Below are positions 23,901 through 35,500 of a DNA stretch of 64,000 nt, in pieces. Under the pieces are notes generated by a model. That model searched no databases. It saw only the letters and a list, made by a program, of their open reading frames with translations, and was not told the origin of the DNA. The stretch's first letter is position 1. Each line of letters opens with the position of its first letter. Both the position numbers and the translations under genes were made by a program. The DNA comes from Edaphochlamys debaryana (Eukaryota; Chlorophyta; Chlorophyceae; Chlamydomonadales): positions 124,001 to 188,000 of the forward strand of contig JAEHOE010000024.1 in the NCBI GenBank assembly GCA_016858145.1, written 5' to 3'.

Positions 23901-26247
23901 CCTGCCACTTCCTCCCCTTCCACCCTCACTCCCTTCCCCCCCCCTCCCTGCCTCCCCCCTCAGGTGGTGGGTCTGGACTGCGAGTGGGAGCCCTTTGATC
24001 GGGGGCAGCCGCCCACACCCGTGGCACTCCTGCAGGTGGGAAGGCAGGGGGGCAGGGGGCTTGGGGGGTTGGGGGGTTGGGGGGGCAGAGGGGAGTGTGG
24101 GGCCAAGGCCGAGGGAGGACTCTCGGGGATGACCCGTGGCACTGCTGCAGGTGGGGAGGCAGGTGGGGAGGCAGGGGGGTTGGGGGGTTGGGGGTTTGGG
24201 GGGGCAGGGGGGAGGCAGGGAGCTGGGGGGGGGGGATGGGGGGGGCAGGGGAAGTGCGGGGCTGAGGCAGAGGGATGACACGTGGCGTTACTCCATGTGA
24301 AGCCGCCTGGGGGTTAGTGGGACCGGGGAAGGACATGACGGCTTCAGAATCGAATCCAAGCTACCACTATCCAAGCCCCTCCCACCCATGTGGCCACGCA
24401 CTCCCACGTGACCCCTGCTCAGTCCCAGGAGGCCCATGACGTCAACCCCCCTTGCCCCTTGCCCCTGTCGCCCCCTCCCCCTACCCCCCCCCCCCAGGTG
24501 GCCACGCGCACCCACGTGTTCCTGGTCGACCTCCTGGCGCTGATGCAGCCGGGGTCCAGGGGGGGAAGCGGAACCGTCGGGGGAAGCGGAACCGTCGGGG
24601 GAAGCGGAAGCGGCGCGAGCGGCAAGGCCGAAGCCGACGCCCAAGCCGCGGGCGAGGGCGAGGCCGAGGGAGGAGGCCTGCGCTCGGCCCTGGGCGCCGG
24701 CCCCAGCGGCGCCAAGGGCGAGGGTGGGGGCGGCGGCGAGGGCGGGGGCGGGGGCGAGGGCGGGGGCGAGGCCGGCCGCGGTGCGCTGGCGCTGAGTCGC
24801 TTCCTGGAGGCGCTGTGGCGGCGGCCCGGTGTGGTGGTGGTGGGGTTCCAGCTGGCCAGCGGTGAGGGTGGGCATGCGGGGGGGTGGGTGGGTGTATGGG
24901 GAAGGGGGGCGGCGTGGCTGACGGGCTTGAGACTCTGGGGGCCGGTAGCGGAGAGGGCGGGATGGGATCGGGCGGGTGGGGTGGGGTGGAGCAGGGTGCG
25001 GCGGCAAGCAGGGGCAAGCCTGCTGCATGACTACCCGTTGGGTGCTGACACGCGACGCCCATGCGACAGAGCCTGCCCCAAACCCCAGCCCCAACCCTAT
25101 CCACATTCCCCTCCCCTCCCTTCCCTCTTAGACGTGGTCAGCTTGGCCCCTTCCCTTTATCCCTTACCCAACCTTTGCTCCCGTCCCCTCCCATCTTTCC
25201 ATCCCTCCCTCCACTCCCCCCCCCCCTCCCCTTCCCTTCGCCCCCCAGACGTGGACCGCCTGGCCCCCTCCCCCCCTCCCTCCCTTCCCCAAGCCGGCTC
25301 CCATGTTTCCATCCCCTCCCTCCCCTTCCCTTCCCCTCCCCCCCCCCCCAGACGTGGACCGCCTGGCCCACTCCTACCCGGGGCTACCCTGCTTCAGCGG
25401 CCGCCTGCCACACACCGGGGGCCCGGAGCCCGCCCCCTCGTCCCCCTCCACCCACGCCTCCTCCTCCTCTGCCCCCGCCGCTGCCTCCACCTCCGACTCC
25501 GCCAACGGGGCCGCCGGGGGCGGCGGCGCCGGCGCTGTCAACTCCGCCCCCGCCTCCGCCAGCGCTGCCGCTGCCGCCTCCGACGTCGTCGGCGGCGGCG
25601 CTGTGTGGGTGGACGTCGTGGCACTGGCGCGGGCGCTGCGGCCCGAGCTGGAACGGACGCCGCAGGTCGGACTCAGCCGCCTTGTGGCCATGGTGGGTGG
25701 GGTGGGGACCGGGGGGGGGGCGATTGGGGGGGTGGTGAGCGTGGATGGGTTGTTGCCACGTGCAGCGATCTGGGTCAGTCTCGGAGCGTGGAGGCGGGGT
25801 GGAGGGGAAATCGGGCGGACTACGGTACCTATGGGGCTTGGGGTCGTGCAGGGGCAAGCGCCTGATTGGGAGGGATTCGTAGACTGCCGTTTGATGTTGT
25901 GATTATCTACCGCATGTGGGCTTTCTGACGTACTGGTGCCATATCCTCGGTCTCCGCAGGTGCTTGGAGCGCCGCTGGACAAGGCGGAGCAGCGTAGCGC
26001 CTGGAGCGCACGGCCCCTGTCGTACGCACAGGTGTCGTACGCCGCAAGTGACGCGGCGTGCCTGGTGGAGCTGTACGACAAGCTGATGGGGTTGGACGGA
26101 GCGGGGGCCGCGGGGTCTGAGGGGGGCCCGACAGGGGCGGCATCGGGGCTGGGCGGGGAGCAGGAGATCGAGGAGAGGATCCTGGCAGCGCTGCCGCGGG
26201 CGGTGTCACGGCTGCCAGTGACGAGCGCACCGGCTGGGGCCGTGTGA
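17980..26247 (+). CDS. YbaK-type tRNA deacylase / OB-like / DEDDy 3'-5' exonuclease fusion
   Basis: Twelve exons close in phase to 1147 residues: 17980-18762, 19158-19242, 20872-20993, 21207-21620, 21848-21941, 22188-22273, 22633-22856, 23153-23723, 23964-24035, 24498-24861, 25352-25692, 25960-26247 (TGA). The ATG opens an Ala/Ser/Arg-rich, transit-peptide-like N-terminus. The YbaK/ProX-like editing domain spans roughly residues 120-330: VKSIVLVAGEG carries the Lys expected at the active site, then LSGYVVGTVPPLGG and LPTYVDASIARTGGVVYGGG. An OB-like segment follows (EVSLVAVVAQRRR, VQLIMGKTLERALG, VGCVVSVTGRL). A long disordered linker leads to an RNase D-like exonuclease with all acidic motifs: VVGLDCEWEPF (D, E), GFQLASDVDRLAHSYPG (D), YAQVSYAASDA (Y, D). 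Two GC-AG introns are inferred (donors 20994, 22274). Likely role: editing or trimming of tRNA or other RNA in an organelle; the combination of activities is inference. Confidence 0.8.
19695..20539 (-). CDS. possible nested antisense gene, secreted protein
   Basis: Lies inside the 1.6-kb second intron of the YbaK-exonuclease gene, on the opposite strand. Exon 1 (20539-20338) starts with a good signal peptide (MARLRHFLALACIALQLCAS), continues as a helical stretch and ends at a consensus donor (G|GTGAGCC). A second coding stretch to TGA at 19695 includes SAASLDRFYEDLARGLSAEG and LRVLCMDAWLGELPV, then turns Gly/Glu-rich. The joining acceptor is not settled: the one that keeps phase (near 20190) has a poor pyrimidine tract. 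No family recognised. The unusual length of the host intron supports a real insert, but transcription is unproven. Confidence 0.35.
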
Positions 26248-26700
26248 GCCGCTCGTTGCTCGGGGGGAGGGGAAGTTTTGTATGGGTCCAATCAGACGGC
26301 GGGACTCGCGGGGGCTGGCGGGGTCGCGGGCAGGGGCCAGCACGTACCCGGCGGGTGTTGCCCTGAGCCGAAGAGTCTGCAAAGCAAAAGAGCGCTACAT
26401 GACCAACAGGAGTGTCTACATTAATTCCATACGCAGCCTTTCGCCTTTGTGCTGCCAACCCAACACTTCGCTCCGCGAGGGTATTGCTTTGAGCAATTGC
26501 CCAGAACACCAAGCATCTATACGTTTATCGGTTACAGCAGGCGGGCTGGGCTCAAGCAAGCAGCCTTGGCCGCGACAAAGCATAGCCATGGCGAGACTGT
26601 CTTTGAGAGCTTGACCAACTTACATTTAGCCAGCAGAGAGTAGCAGCAGCAAGTTAATCTAGCCTTCGGACGCTCGCGCCCGGGCTGGACAGCTGCGAGC
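26248..26700. other. intergenic, YbaK-exonuclease to BBOF1
   Basis: A head-to-tail gap holding the 3' UTR of the upstream gene and the promoter of BBOF1. I found no TGTAA here, so the upstream gene may use a variant signal. GC content drops relative to the flanking genes. Confidence 0.5.
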
Positions 26701-29700
26701 ATGGCGGACGAGGTGTCTACGGAGCTGACGGCGACGCAATATGTCATTCTCGCCGAGTGAGCAAATTGATGGCGCCCGGGGTTTCTGGTGCGGGTTACGC
26801 GCGGGGCCGCGGCATGTTTGCCGCGGAGCGCCCCGAATGCGCCTACTGGGCTATGTCGCTGCCACCTGGTGATGTTGCGGTTGTGTAGGAACCAGCGCAA
26901 GAAGAAGGCACTCGCCGAGACAAAGAATCAATTCAGCAAGGTCGCGGATGAGAACCGCGTTCTGCTCAAGCAGCTCGAGGACAACCAGCGGGAGAACTAC
27001 CAGGTATGTTGGTCGGGGGGGGGGGGCTTTGGAAGGGGAAACAGGGGAGGGGGGGAGGGGGAGGGGCGGGTCCAGGAGGAAACAAAGGAGGGGCAGGGTG
27101 ACGGGCCATACACGTGGGTCCGGGACGCCGGCGCCGGTGGCCTCCGTGTGGACTGCTGGGCCCTTAGTCCCACAGCCGCGCTTCCCAGGGCTTTGCCTGG
27201 ACGCCGGGTTCACCATCGAGCCTTCGCATGCATCAACGCCCGCACGCTCCCCCCAATCCCGACAGGTCACGGAGCATCTCCGCCGGGAGCTGCTCGCAAA
27301 GACTGAGCACATTGCCTCTCTCGAAGGGGACCTGATCAAGGTAGGGAGAGATCCTAGGGGGGTAGGGGAGGGAGGGAGGGAGGGGGGGTGAGGGGGTTCC
27401 AGGGCGATGGGTTCAGGGCTAGCTAGATCACGCTAGGACCGAAAGTTGGGAGGGACCACCCGGGAGGGACTTGGTCCATTGGGGGGAGGGCCCCAGGGGG
27501 GGAAAGGAGGGGTGCAGAGGAGGAGGGGTCCAGGGGAGGCAGGGGCAGGGAAGGGCCCTAGTGAAGGTGGGGAGGGGCCGGCGTGTCGAAGGAAGGGATG
27601 GAGGGTACGCCAGGCGGAGAGGTTCAGCTTCAGCCTTCGGGGCAGGCTGGGTCGCGCTAAGGCTGAGCTCGGGGAGCTTGGGGAGGGGCCCTGGTACAAG
27701 GGCAGGGGGAGGTCCGGCGGGGCTGGGTCCAGGGGAGGGGGTGTCAAACCAGGGTCGGGTTGGGCAAGGTGACGTGGACAAGGCGATGCCCGCCCTGGGG
27801 TGAAGGCAGCGCGGGGCGAGAGGGGAGGGAGGGGGAGGGAGGGGGCGAGGATGGGCCGGGCCGGGCCGAGCGAGCCGGTTGAGGTACAGGGTACCGTGGG
27901 GAGGGGCAGCCCAGCTCCCCCTCGCTCCCCCCTCCCCCCCCCTTCTCCCGCCCCTCTCCCTTCCCCTCACTCCTTACCCCCCATCCCTCAACCCCCCACC
28001 CCCACCCACCCACCCCCACACACACTCCGGGGTCTCGTCGGGCTTCCTACTTGCTTACGGTTTCCTCGTTGCCTAACACACACACACCTTACCCGCCCAC
28101 CCCCTCCCCTGGCAGCTCGCCCAGGACAAGGACGCTGAGATCAGTGCGCTGCGGGATGCCTCGGAGCGAGACAAGGCCCGCATCCGGGGCGAGGGGGAGG
28201 CGCGGGCGAGGGAGCTGCAGGCCATCATTGACGCACTGCAGGTGGGGGGGAGGGGGGGCCTAGGGGGAGGAGGTCAGGGGGAGGGGAGGAGGGGAGAGGG
28301 GAGGAGAGGGAGGGGGGGGAGGGGGGGAGGTCAGGGGGCGGAGAGGGAGGGAAGGGGGGTAGGCGGGCAAGGGGGCAAGGGGGCAAGGGAGCTGCAGGCC
28401 ACCATAAATGCACTGAGGGGGCCAGAGGAGGGAGGGGAGGGGAGGGGGGCAGGGGTGGGAGGGGAGGGGAGGGGGATGTACCGGATGTGATGGCTGTGAG
28501 TGTGGCGGGGGCCTGAGCGCTTGGGAGTTCCAGTGCCTCTGTCCAGGGGAGCGTGGGCACTTGCCCTTACGCGACGACGTGTCAAGTGCGGGCGGGAATC
28601 TGTACGCCGACGTTGCTGTGACCTTGCTCCACCGCAACGAGACGTGAACTGCGGAGGCGGGTGTCAAGGGGGCACCGTTGCGGTAGTTGGGCTGTACAGC
28701 TGCTCGCAGCTCTCTCACACCCTTCCCTCCTACCCCTACCCACTCCCTCTCCCCCCCGCCCCTACCCTCTCCCCCCCCCCTAACCCCCAAGGCCGACCTG
28801 GACAACGTGCTGGAGTTCAAGGAGCGGCAGCAGGAGGTGGAGGAGGCCCTGATGCGGCTCAAGGAGGAAAACCAGGTGGGGGGGCTGGGGGGGGGGGGAG
28901 GCTGGGGGGGGCTCTGCTCGTGTAAAGACCGAGAGAAGCGTAGGCGCGGTGATTAGCCGGCTGGCCTTAGATACGGAACCAGGTGTGTGTGTGTGTGGGG
29001 GGAGGGTTGGATGAGGTGGGGGTCAGGGGGTGCATGAGAGGAGGTGGGGGAGGGGGGTTGGCCGGGAGGGGCGATGCGAAGGGCTCTGCGGGCTTGGCGG
29101 CGAGCACAGTAAGTCCCGTCCCCCTTGACGGGGTGTGGCGACGCAGGGCTCCTACTCGAGCTCCACCCTGCCACCACCACCACCGCCGTCAACGCCTCCT
29201 CTCCCCCCACCCTCCCCACCCTCCCCTCCCCTCCCTTCCCCCCCAGGTGCTTACGGAGAAGCTGGAGCAACAGCGCGTGGAACTGGACAGGTGGGGGGGG
29301 GGCGGGTGGGGGGGAGGGGGAGGGAAGGTGGGGGATAGGAGCGAGGAGTAGGGGAGGATGGGGAGAGGGAGGCGCGGGGCGGGACACGCGCGTGCGCCCT
29401 CCAACACGAACCCATCACACACACACACACCCTCCACCTCCCCTCCCACACCCTCCCCCATCCCCCAACCCTCCTCCACCCCCCCCCCCGCTTAACAGCT
29501 TCAAACACCCCCTCAAACACCCCCTCCCTCCTCCCCCGTTTCCCCCCCTCAACCCCCCCCCCCATCCCCCCAGGTACTACTTTGAGCTCAACACGCGCAT
29601 GCGCAAGGAGTACGAGCAGCGCCTGGAGGAGCTCAAGAAGAGCGCCGAGGAGGAGGTGGACGAGCGCCTGGACGCCAGCGTCAAGCGCATCCTGGCGCAG

Positions 29701-31333
29701 AACAGGCGCATGGCGGAGGAACTCAAGATCCACGTGCAGGTCCGTACGTGTGCCGTACGGGGGCTGCCGTACGCATGTGTGCCGCACGAGGGTGCTGTTT
29801 AGTCCGGCACCGTGTGTGTGTGCCGTACGATGTGCAAGTGCGCCCTTCTCCTCCGCTCCCCAATCAAACGCCCTACCCCCTCTCCAGACTCCTCTCCACA
29901 CACCCTCCTTCCCCCATTCACACACCCTCCCCACACACCCTCCCCCCACACACACACCCCACACACACCCCACCACCACCAGGAGACCGAGGCGCTCCAG
30001 TCCGAGGTGCGTGTGCTGGAGGAGTCCCGCTCCCGCCTGAGCCGCGAGGTGGCGCTCAAGACCGACCTGGAGGCGGGCTACGCGGCGCGGGGGGCCCGGC
30101 AGGCGGGGGCGCTGCGGGAGGCGCAGGCGCGCATCACGGCGCTGGAGGGCAGCCTGCAGCAGGTGGGGGGGTGGGGGGAAGGGGTGGGAGGGGCGGGGGG
30201 GGGGAACGGAGGGGCGCTGGAGGGCAGCCTGCAGCAGGTGGGGGTGGGATGGGGTGGAGGGTGGGGTGAGGGCTGGTGGGGGTGGGAATGAAAGAGTAGG
30301 TTCACCTGTTCACCTGAGCACTGCTTGCGCCCACAGCGGCCCCCGCCTACCCTCCTCCGCCTAAGCTTGCGGCTGGACGGTGCTGGGGACCGCCAGCGCG
30401 GTGCTGGCCTGACCCGAAATATCCCACGTGCCTCCAAACTTTTCGACTTTGCGAGCACCCCCGAGCGCTCGCTTAGGCCCCACGAACCCCGCCTTAGCTC
30501 CTCCTCAACCCCCCTCCCCCTCCCCTTCTCCCCCAGGTGGTGACGGACTTTGACCGGGAGCGCCAGGCCAGCGCCAAGGCGGCCGCAGCGGCACTCACGG
30601 ACGTGCAGGTGGGGGGGGCTGCTCGCCGGGCCGTGGGTGCCCGGTTATACGGCACCGTCCGGCACCGTGCTGGCGGGCGTTGTGCCGTACAGCGCTCCTG
30701 CTCGTGTACCGGTGCTTAACTCGTGTTGCTGCGTGTTCTTGCTCATGCAGGCCGAGGCGGAGGCGCTGCGGCGGCTGGTGAAGCTCAAGACAAGGGAGCT
30801 GAAGAACGTGCGGAGGCTGGCGCAGGCAAGGCGGCGGGCCCTTAGGGGGGGGGTCGCGAGGGCGCAAGGCGGGGCGCTGTACCCTCACACTCGACTTCGG
30901 GCATGCCTTGCCGCCCACCGACCCCCTTCCGTCTCCCCTCTCCCCCTACTCCCAGGAGGTCCTCCTGCAGCGGTCCGACGTGGAGGCCTTCCTGCTCTCC
31001 TCGCTCCACGCCGTGCGCCGGGAGGTTGAGCGCGAGAGCCTCTTCCCCTCGCACCGGGGCGGCGGCGGCGGCGGCGGCGGCTTCGGCGGCGGCGGCGGGG
31101 GTGCGGACATCAAGGACCTGCCCTGGGAGGACCGCGAGCGTGTGCTGCGGCTGCTGTTCTCCAAGATCAACAACCAGGCGCAGCAGGTTCACTTCGCGTC
31201 GTTGCCGCCCCACCCGCTGGGGCTGGCGCCGGGGATGGGGACGGGGATGGGGGGCGCGGGGTTTGGAGCGGAGGCGTCGGAGCTGATGGGGCCGGGCGTG
31301 GCGACGGAGGCGGGGCCGGCGCCGGAGGTGTGA
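26701..31333 (+). CDS. BBOF1: basal body orientation factor 1 (BBOF1/CCDC176) homologue
   Basis: A coiled-coil protein of basal bodies and motile cilia. Eleven exons join in phase to 456 residues: 26701-26756, 26889-27003, 27266-27340, 28116-28241, 28792-28875, 29247-29290, 29574-29739, 29983-30162, 30537-30608, 30751-30825, 30956-31333 (TGA). Heptad-rich helix runs from about residue 20 to 350. Family-specific blocks are KTRELKNVRRLAQ, the following DVEAFLLSSLHAVRREV, and the C-terminal DLPWEDRERVLRLLFSKIN, which match vertebrate BBOF1 closely as I recall it. A Gly-rich insert (about 12-15 residues) precedes the last block, and a Met/Gly-rich tail ends the protein. The intron after 30825 begins GCAAGG (GC-AG). 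In animals the family maintains basal-body orientation, so the role here is by homology. Confidence 0.85.
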
Positions 31334-31593
31334 GGCTGTGCGTGTGGGTGCGGGAGGAGGAGGAGGAGGAGGAGGAGGAGGGAGGGAGGAGGGGCGGGAG
31401 GTGGAGGGGGGCCAAGGAGGGAGCAGCGCGGCGGTCGGCATGGTCGGACCAGGGTGGCAGGTTGGGGGCAATGAATAGTCCTAACGGTCTGGAAGTTTGT
31501 GGTGCAGGGCCCGGTCCACGGTCACAGGACTCACGGCAGATGGTACGGTGCCGAATGCCGGCACCTCCCCCATGGAGCCTTTGAACGAATCAG

Positions 31594-32293
31594 TGTGAAT
31601 GACACTACCGGTACCCCACCGTGACACGGCGTGCCGCACCCTGCTTTGCGCGGCCCTCGTCGGGCAACCGCGCGCAGGCACTGAGGCGTGCCATACCAGC
31701 CAGCTGGCCCGGGAAAGTCTGGTCTGGTCTGGCATTGTAAGGAGCGGCCTTGCTTCGTAGTCCACGCGCAGTGCACGCAGTTACGTTGGGCGCATGCCAC
31801 CCCTGGCGCATGCAACGCGACTTCAGAGGCGCTAGCGCTGTGCACCAATGCGTGGATAGTGTTGATATGCCAGGACTGGGGCTAAGCTTGTGGTCCCCTG
31901 CCCCGCCTGCGTGCGCCACCAACGGTGCAGGCCTGCACGTGTGCAGGTAGTCGAATCGACACAGCGCGTCGTTCGTTAGGCACGCACTTGCGCCACGCGA
32001 CCGCACGTGTACGCTTCGGGTGTGGCCGGGACTCGACACGCATGCGAGAGGAGCGCACTAGGCAGCGATGGCTGATGCACGGCACCAGCGCGCACGGCGC
32101 TGGGCAAATATCTTCGCGCGGTGACGAGCCGCCGTGCCGTGCCGAGTGTTTCTCGGTGCCGGTGTTGGCCGGTCGCTCGGCGCAGCCTTCCCTAGCGGTC
32201 CTGATCAAAGTAATGTGTATAACACTACCCCACAGTGACACGACGTGCGGCACCCTGCTCTGCGCGGCCCTCGTCGGGCAACCGCGCGCAGGC
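31594..32293. repeat. about 80-bp direct repeat pair, 620 bp apart
   Basis: Copies at 31594-31679 and 32214-32293 share a block of about 30 identical bases containing GCGGCCCTCGTCGGGCAACC and similar flanks (ACACTAC, GTGACAC, CACCCTGCT). One copy is in the BBOF1 3' UTR and the other is upstream of the transporter. They could be remnants of a short dispersed element or of a local duplication. Confidence 0.8.
31736..31740 (+). terminator. TGTAA polyadenylation signal, BBOF1
   Basis: About 400 bases after the BBOF1 stop codon. Confidence 0.5.
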
Positions 32294-32571
32294 TGCTGCG
32301 TGCAACAGCCCGCGCGCTAGCGGACTGGCCCGGTTATTCAGGCGCTATTCGTAGGCGGTCTGACTACGAGCAGCTGAGAAGCGCCCTGCGGGTTACCTCG
32401 CAACCAACTTTGGCCTGGCCTGCGGGCCTGGCCCGCGGTACGGAAACTAATTTTGGGCACAAACACCCCGGGAGCCGCACGCCTGGTTCATTCGCACGCA
32501 CCTGAGGCGCTACCTGGATACAAAGCAGCCAAGCGGCCTTGACGGGCGCTCGCCACTAGCAGCGCGGCACC

Positions 32572-35500
32572 ATGGGACTAACATGGCAGGGCTCGGTCAC
32601 AGTGGCCTTCACGGCCTTCGCCTTCGTTCTGATGGCATTCGACTGGGTGAGAGCGCGCGCTCTTGGAAGGGCGGCATGTCGAGAACAGCTCACAAGTCGT
32701 CGCGATGGGTCAGGTTCGGTAGCAAGCCCACTCACCACTTTGGCCCCCGCTGCCTTCCTTACAGGTGGGACCCGACCTGTGCTTCACGATTCTACTCGGC
32801 TTCTTCACCAGTTTCTACCCCGGGTGCGTGGCCATGGCGGCCGTCGTTACATCGCATGGCCTGGGCCGCACCTGTCGCGAGGACCCTTCTATAGCGCCGC
32901 CATTGGGCTCGGAAGTGTTGCGGAAGGGCGACCAAGGCTTCCCGTCAGCACCTGTTAGGCGCTTCTCCGGTCGCGTCCTGCCGGCCTGCGTGTATACTGC
33001 CCCGCCGCCAACCGCCACGACAGCCTTGCACCCCGCACTCACCTTCGCCTCACCCGCCCTCACCTCGCCCACCCCGCCGGCTCGCCTTCCCGTAGGCAAA
33101 TCGTCACGCTATCCCGGGCAGCAGCGGGCTACGGAAACACGGGTCTGCTCACCGTGGTCTTCTTGTACTGGGTCGCGGAGGGCATCACTCAGACCGGAGG
33201 TGAGGGCGAGGTGCTGCGGCGTATCGGAACATCGGATGGCCTCCGTCGGGGGCCTGCCTTTCACTCCACCGTACACTCATAGATGAGACGGCCCTCACAT
33301 AGCGCATGCGTTGCTGTTTGCCCTTTGAGTTGCACACCCACGCATGGCACTCGAGGCCGTGGGGAGTGCCGCCTCAATCCTTCTTGCCCCTGGATTGTCG
33401 CCACAAGCAACCTGAGGTGTGCTGGCTACACCTCACGTTCGGTAGCCCCTCCCCCACGCGCCCCCAGGTCTTGAGCGCATCATGAACCACGTGCTTGGTC
33501 GCTCTCGGTCCATCCACTGGGCCCTGGTTCGCTCAATGCTCCCAGTTATGTTCCTTTCGGCCTTCCTGTGAGTCGGGGCGGGTTCGGACAAGCAAATTTT
33601 GCGCAGGTCTTCCTTCCTTGCCAACGTTCAGGCTAACTCATTACCGTCACCTGTCGATCTACTTGCCCCCTCGCCTCCCCAGGAACAACACCCCTTGCGT
33701 CACCTTCATGATCCCCGTACTCCTGTCCTGGGCGCGTCGCTGCAATGTGCCGCCCAAGAAGCTGCTGATCCCGCTCTCGTACGCCGCCGTACTGGGCGGT
33801 ACCTGCACGTCCATCGGTACCTCCACCAACCTGGTGATCGTGGGCCTGCAGGTGCGTACGGCAAGGGCATCAGCGATCAGCCTCTCTGCCATCGTCCCGC
33901 GTGCTAACCCCGTTGCCGTCCCCCGTCCACGCCCACTGCAGAGCACCCGCTACAAGGGCAAGGACAACTTCGGAATGTTCGACATCGCCCCCTATGGCGT
34001 GCCGTACGCTCTGTGGGGCTTTGTCTTCGTGGTCATCATGCAGGTGTGTACGGCGGGGGTTGGGCCAGACAGCTGTCTACGCAACAACAAGAGGACGGGT
34101 CATGGCTTCCCACCTAACCGTGGCATGCCTTCCTCTTGTCTCGCCCCCACCATTCCTCTCTGAAGCGCTATGACTATGGCTCACTCACGCGTCACCCTGT
34201 GTCCCTGCCCATCCTCCTTACCGCCCCCCCTCTCCTCCTTCTCCCAGCGCTTCGTGCTCCCCGGCAACTCCTCCCGCTACGCCAAGGACCTCCTCCTGGC
34301 CCTGCGCGTGCTGCCCAACTCGCCCGCGGTCGGCAAGAAGCTGCGGGACTCGGGCATCCGCAACTCCACGGGATTCACGCTGGCGGCCCTCTCGCGCAAC
34401 GGCGTCTTCAACAAGTGAGGCTTGGGGCCCCGCGCGGTGGAGGATGTCAGCCAGGGCTGGGGCCTCAAAAGTGACGGAGAGGTGCACAGGCTGATCGGGG
34501 CTGTACGTGTGCGTGCAATCAACAGCCATCACCCAACTCACGCAGGGTCATTGACCCCGAGTCGGTCCTGGAGATTGGCGATATCCTGTACATCGCTGGC
34601 GAGCTGGACGTTGTCGAGTTCGTTGGGGAGGAGTACGGCCTGGGCCTGGTGACGCAGGTACGGCAGGCACGAACCTGCGGGCCCAGACCTGTGGGCCTCC
34701 TTGGGCCTGCTCGGGCATCGCCTTTGATACGACCCCTGGTCCGCTTCTTGCCGCAGGAGATGGAGCGGACAAAGCTGGATGCCATTGCCAGCGGGTAAGC
34801 GTCGGGGGGGGGGTTCGGGCTGTCAAAAGGGGCTCGGGCTGTCACAAGGGGCTCGGGCTGTCACAAGGCGCAATTTAATCCCAGCGCCCCGCTTGAGCTC
34901 CAGCGATCTTTGGTCCAACCTTCCTCACCCCCGATTTGCCCCTTTCCGTAGTGATGCGGAGTCCACTGCCTTCAACGAGACCGGGGCATCGCCGTACAAG
35001 AAACTGATTCAGGTGGGAAGCCCATAACGGCCCCTACATGCCCCCTCGTTTCCCTCACTTTGCTCCACGCTCGCACTTCTTTTGCCATTACTGGATCTCA
35101 AGCCGCCCGTTCCTTCATTCCCACTCTTCGCAGGTGACCCTGTCCCTCGGCTCAGACCTGGTCGGCCGCTCGGTGCGCGAGGTGCAGTGGCAGGGCCGCT
35201 TCGGGCTCATCCCCATCGGCATCCAGCGCGGCAACGGCCGCGAGGACGGGCCCCTGAGCGACCTGGTCCTGGCCCCGCTCGACGTGCTCATCCTGGACAC
35301 CAGTAAGTCTTGATTGGGCTTCGACTGGGCTTCAATTGGAAGCTGTCGCGGGCCCACCAAGCTGGGCTGTGCATCAGCCTTCAGCTAGCCAATGCGGGGC
35401 TCACCGCACGCGGCCAAGGGGCGAGGGATGTTGGGGGAATTTCCTGGGAACGCGGCGTCCGTCCCGAGCCCTCCCGCCCCGCCCTGTCCCCTGCAGCCCC

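Larger units (their letters stand above)
31334..32571. other. intergenic, BBOF1 to transporter gene
   Basis: Holds the BBOF1 3' UTR (TGTAA at 31736) and the transporter promoter. A pair of about 80-bp direct repeats lies at 31594 and 32214. No coding sequence recognised. Confidence 0.55.
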
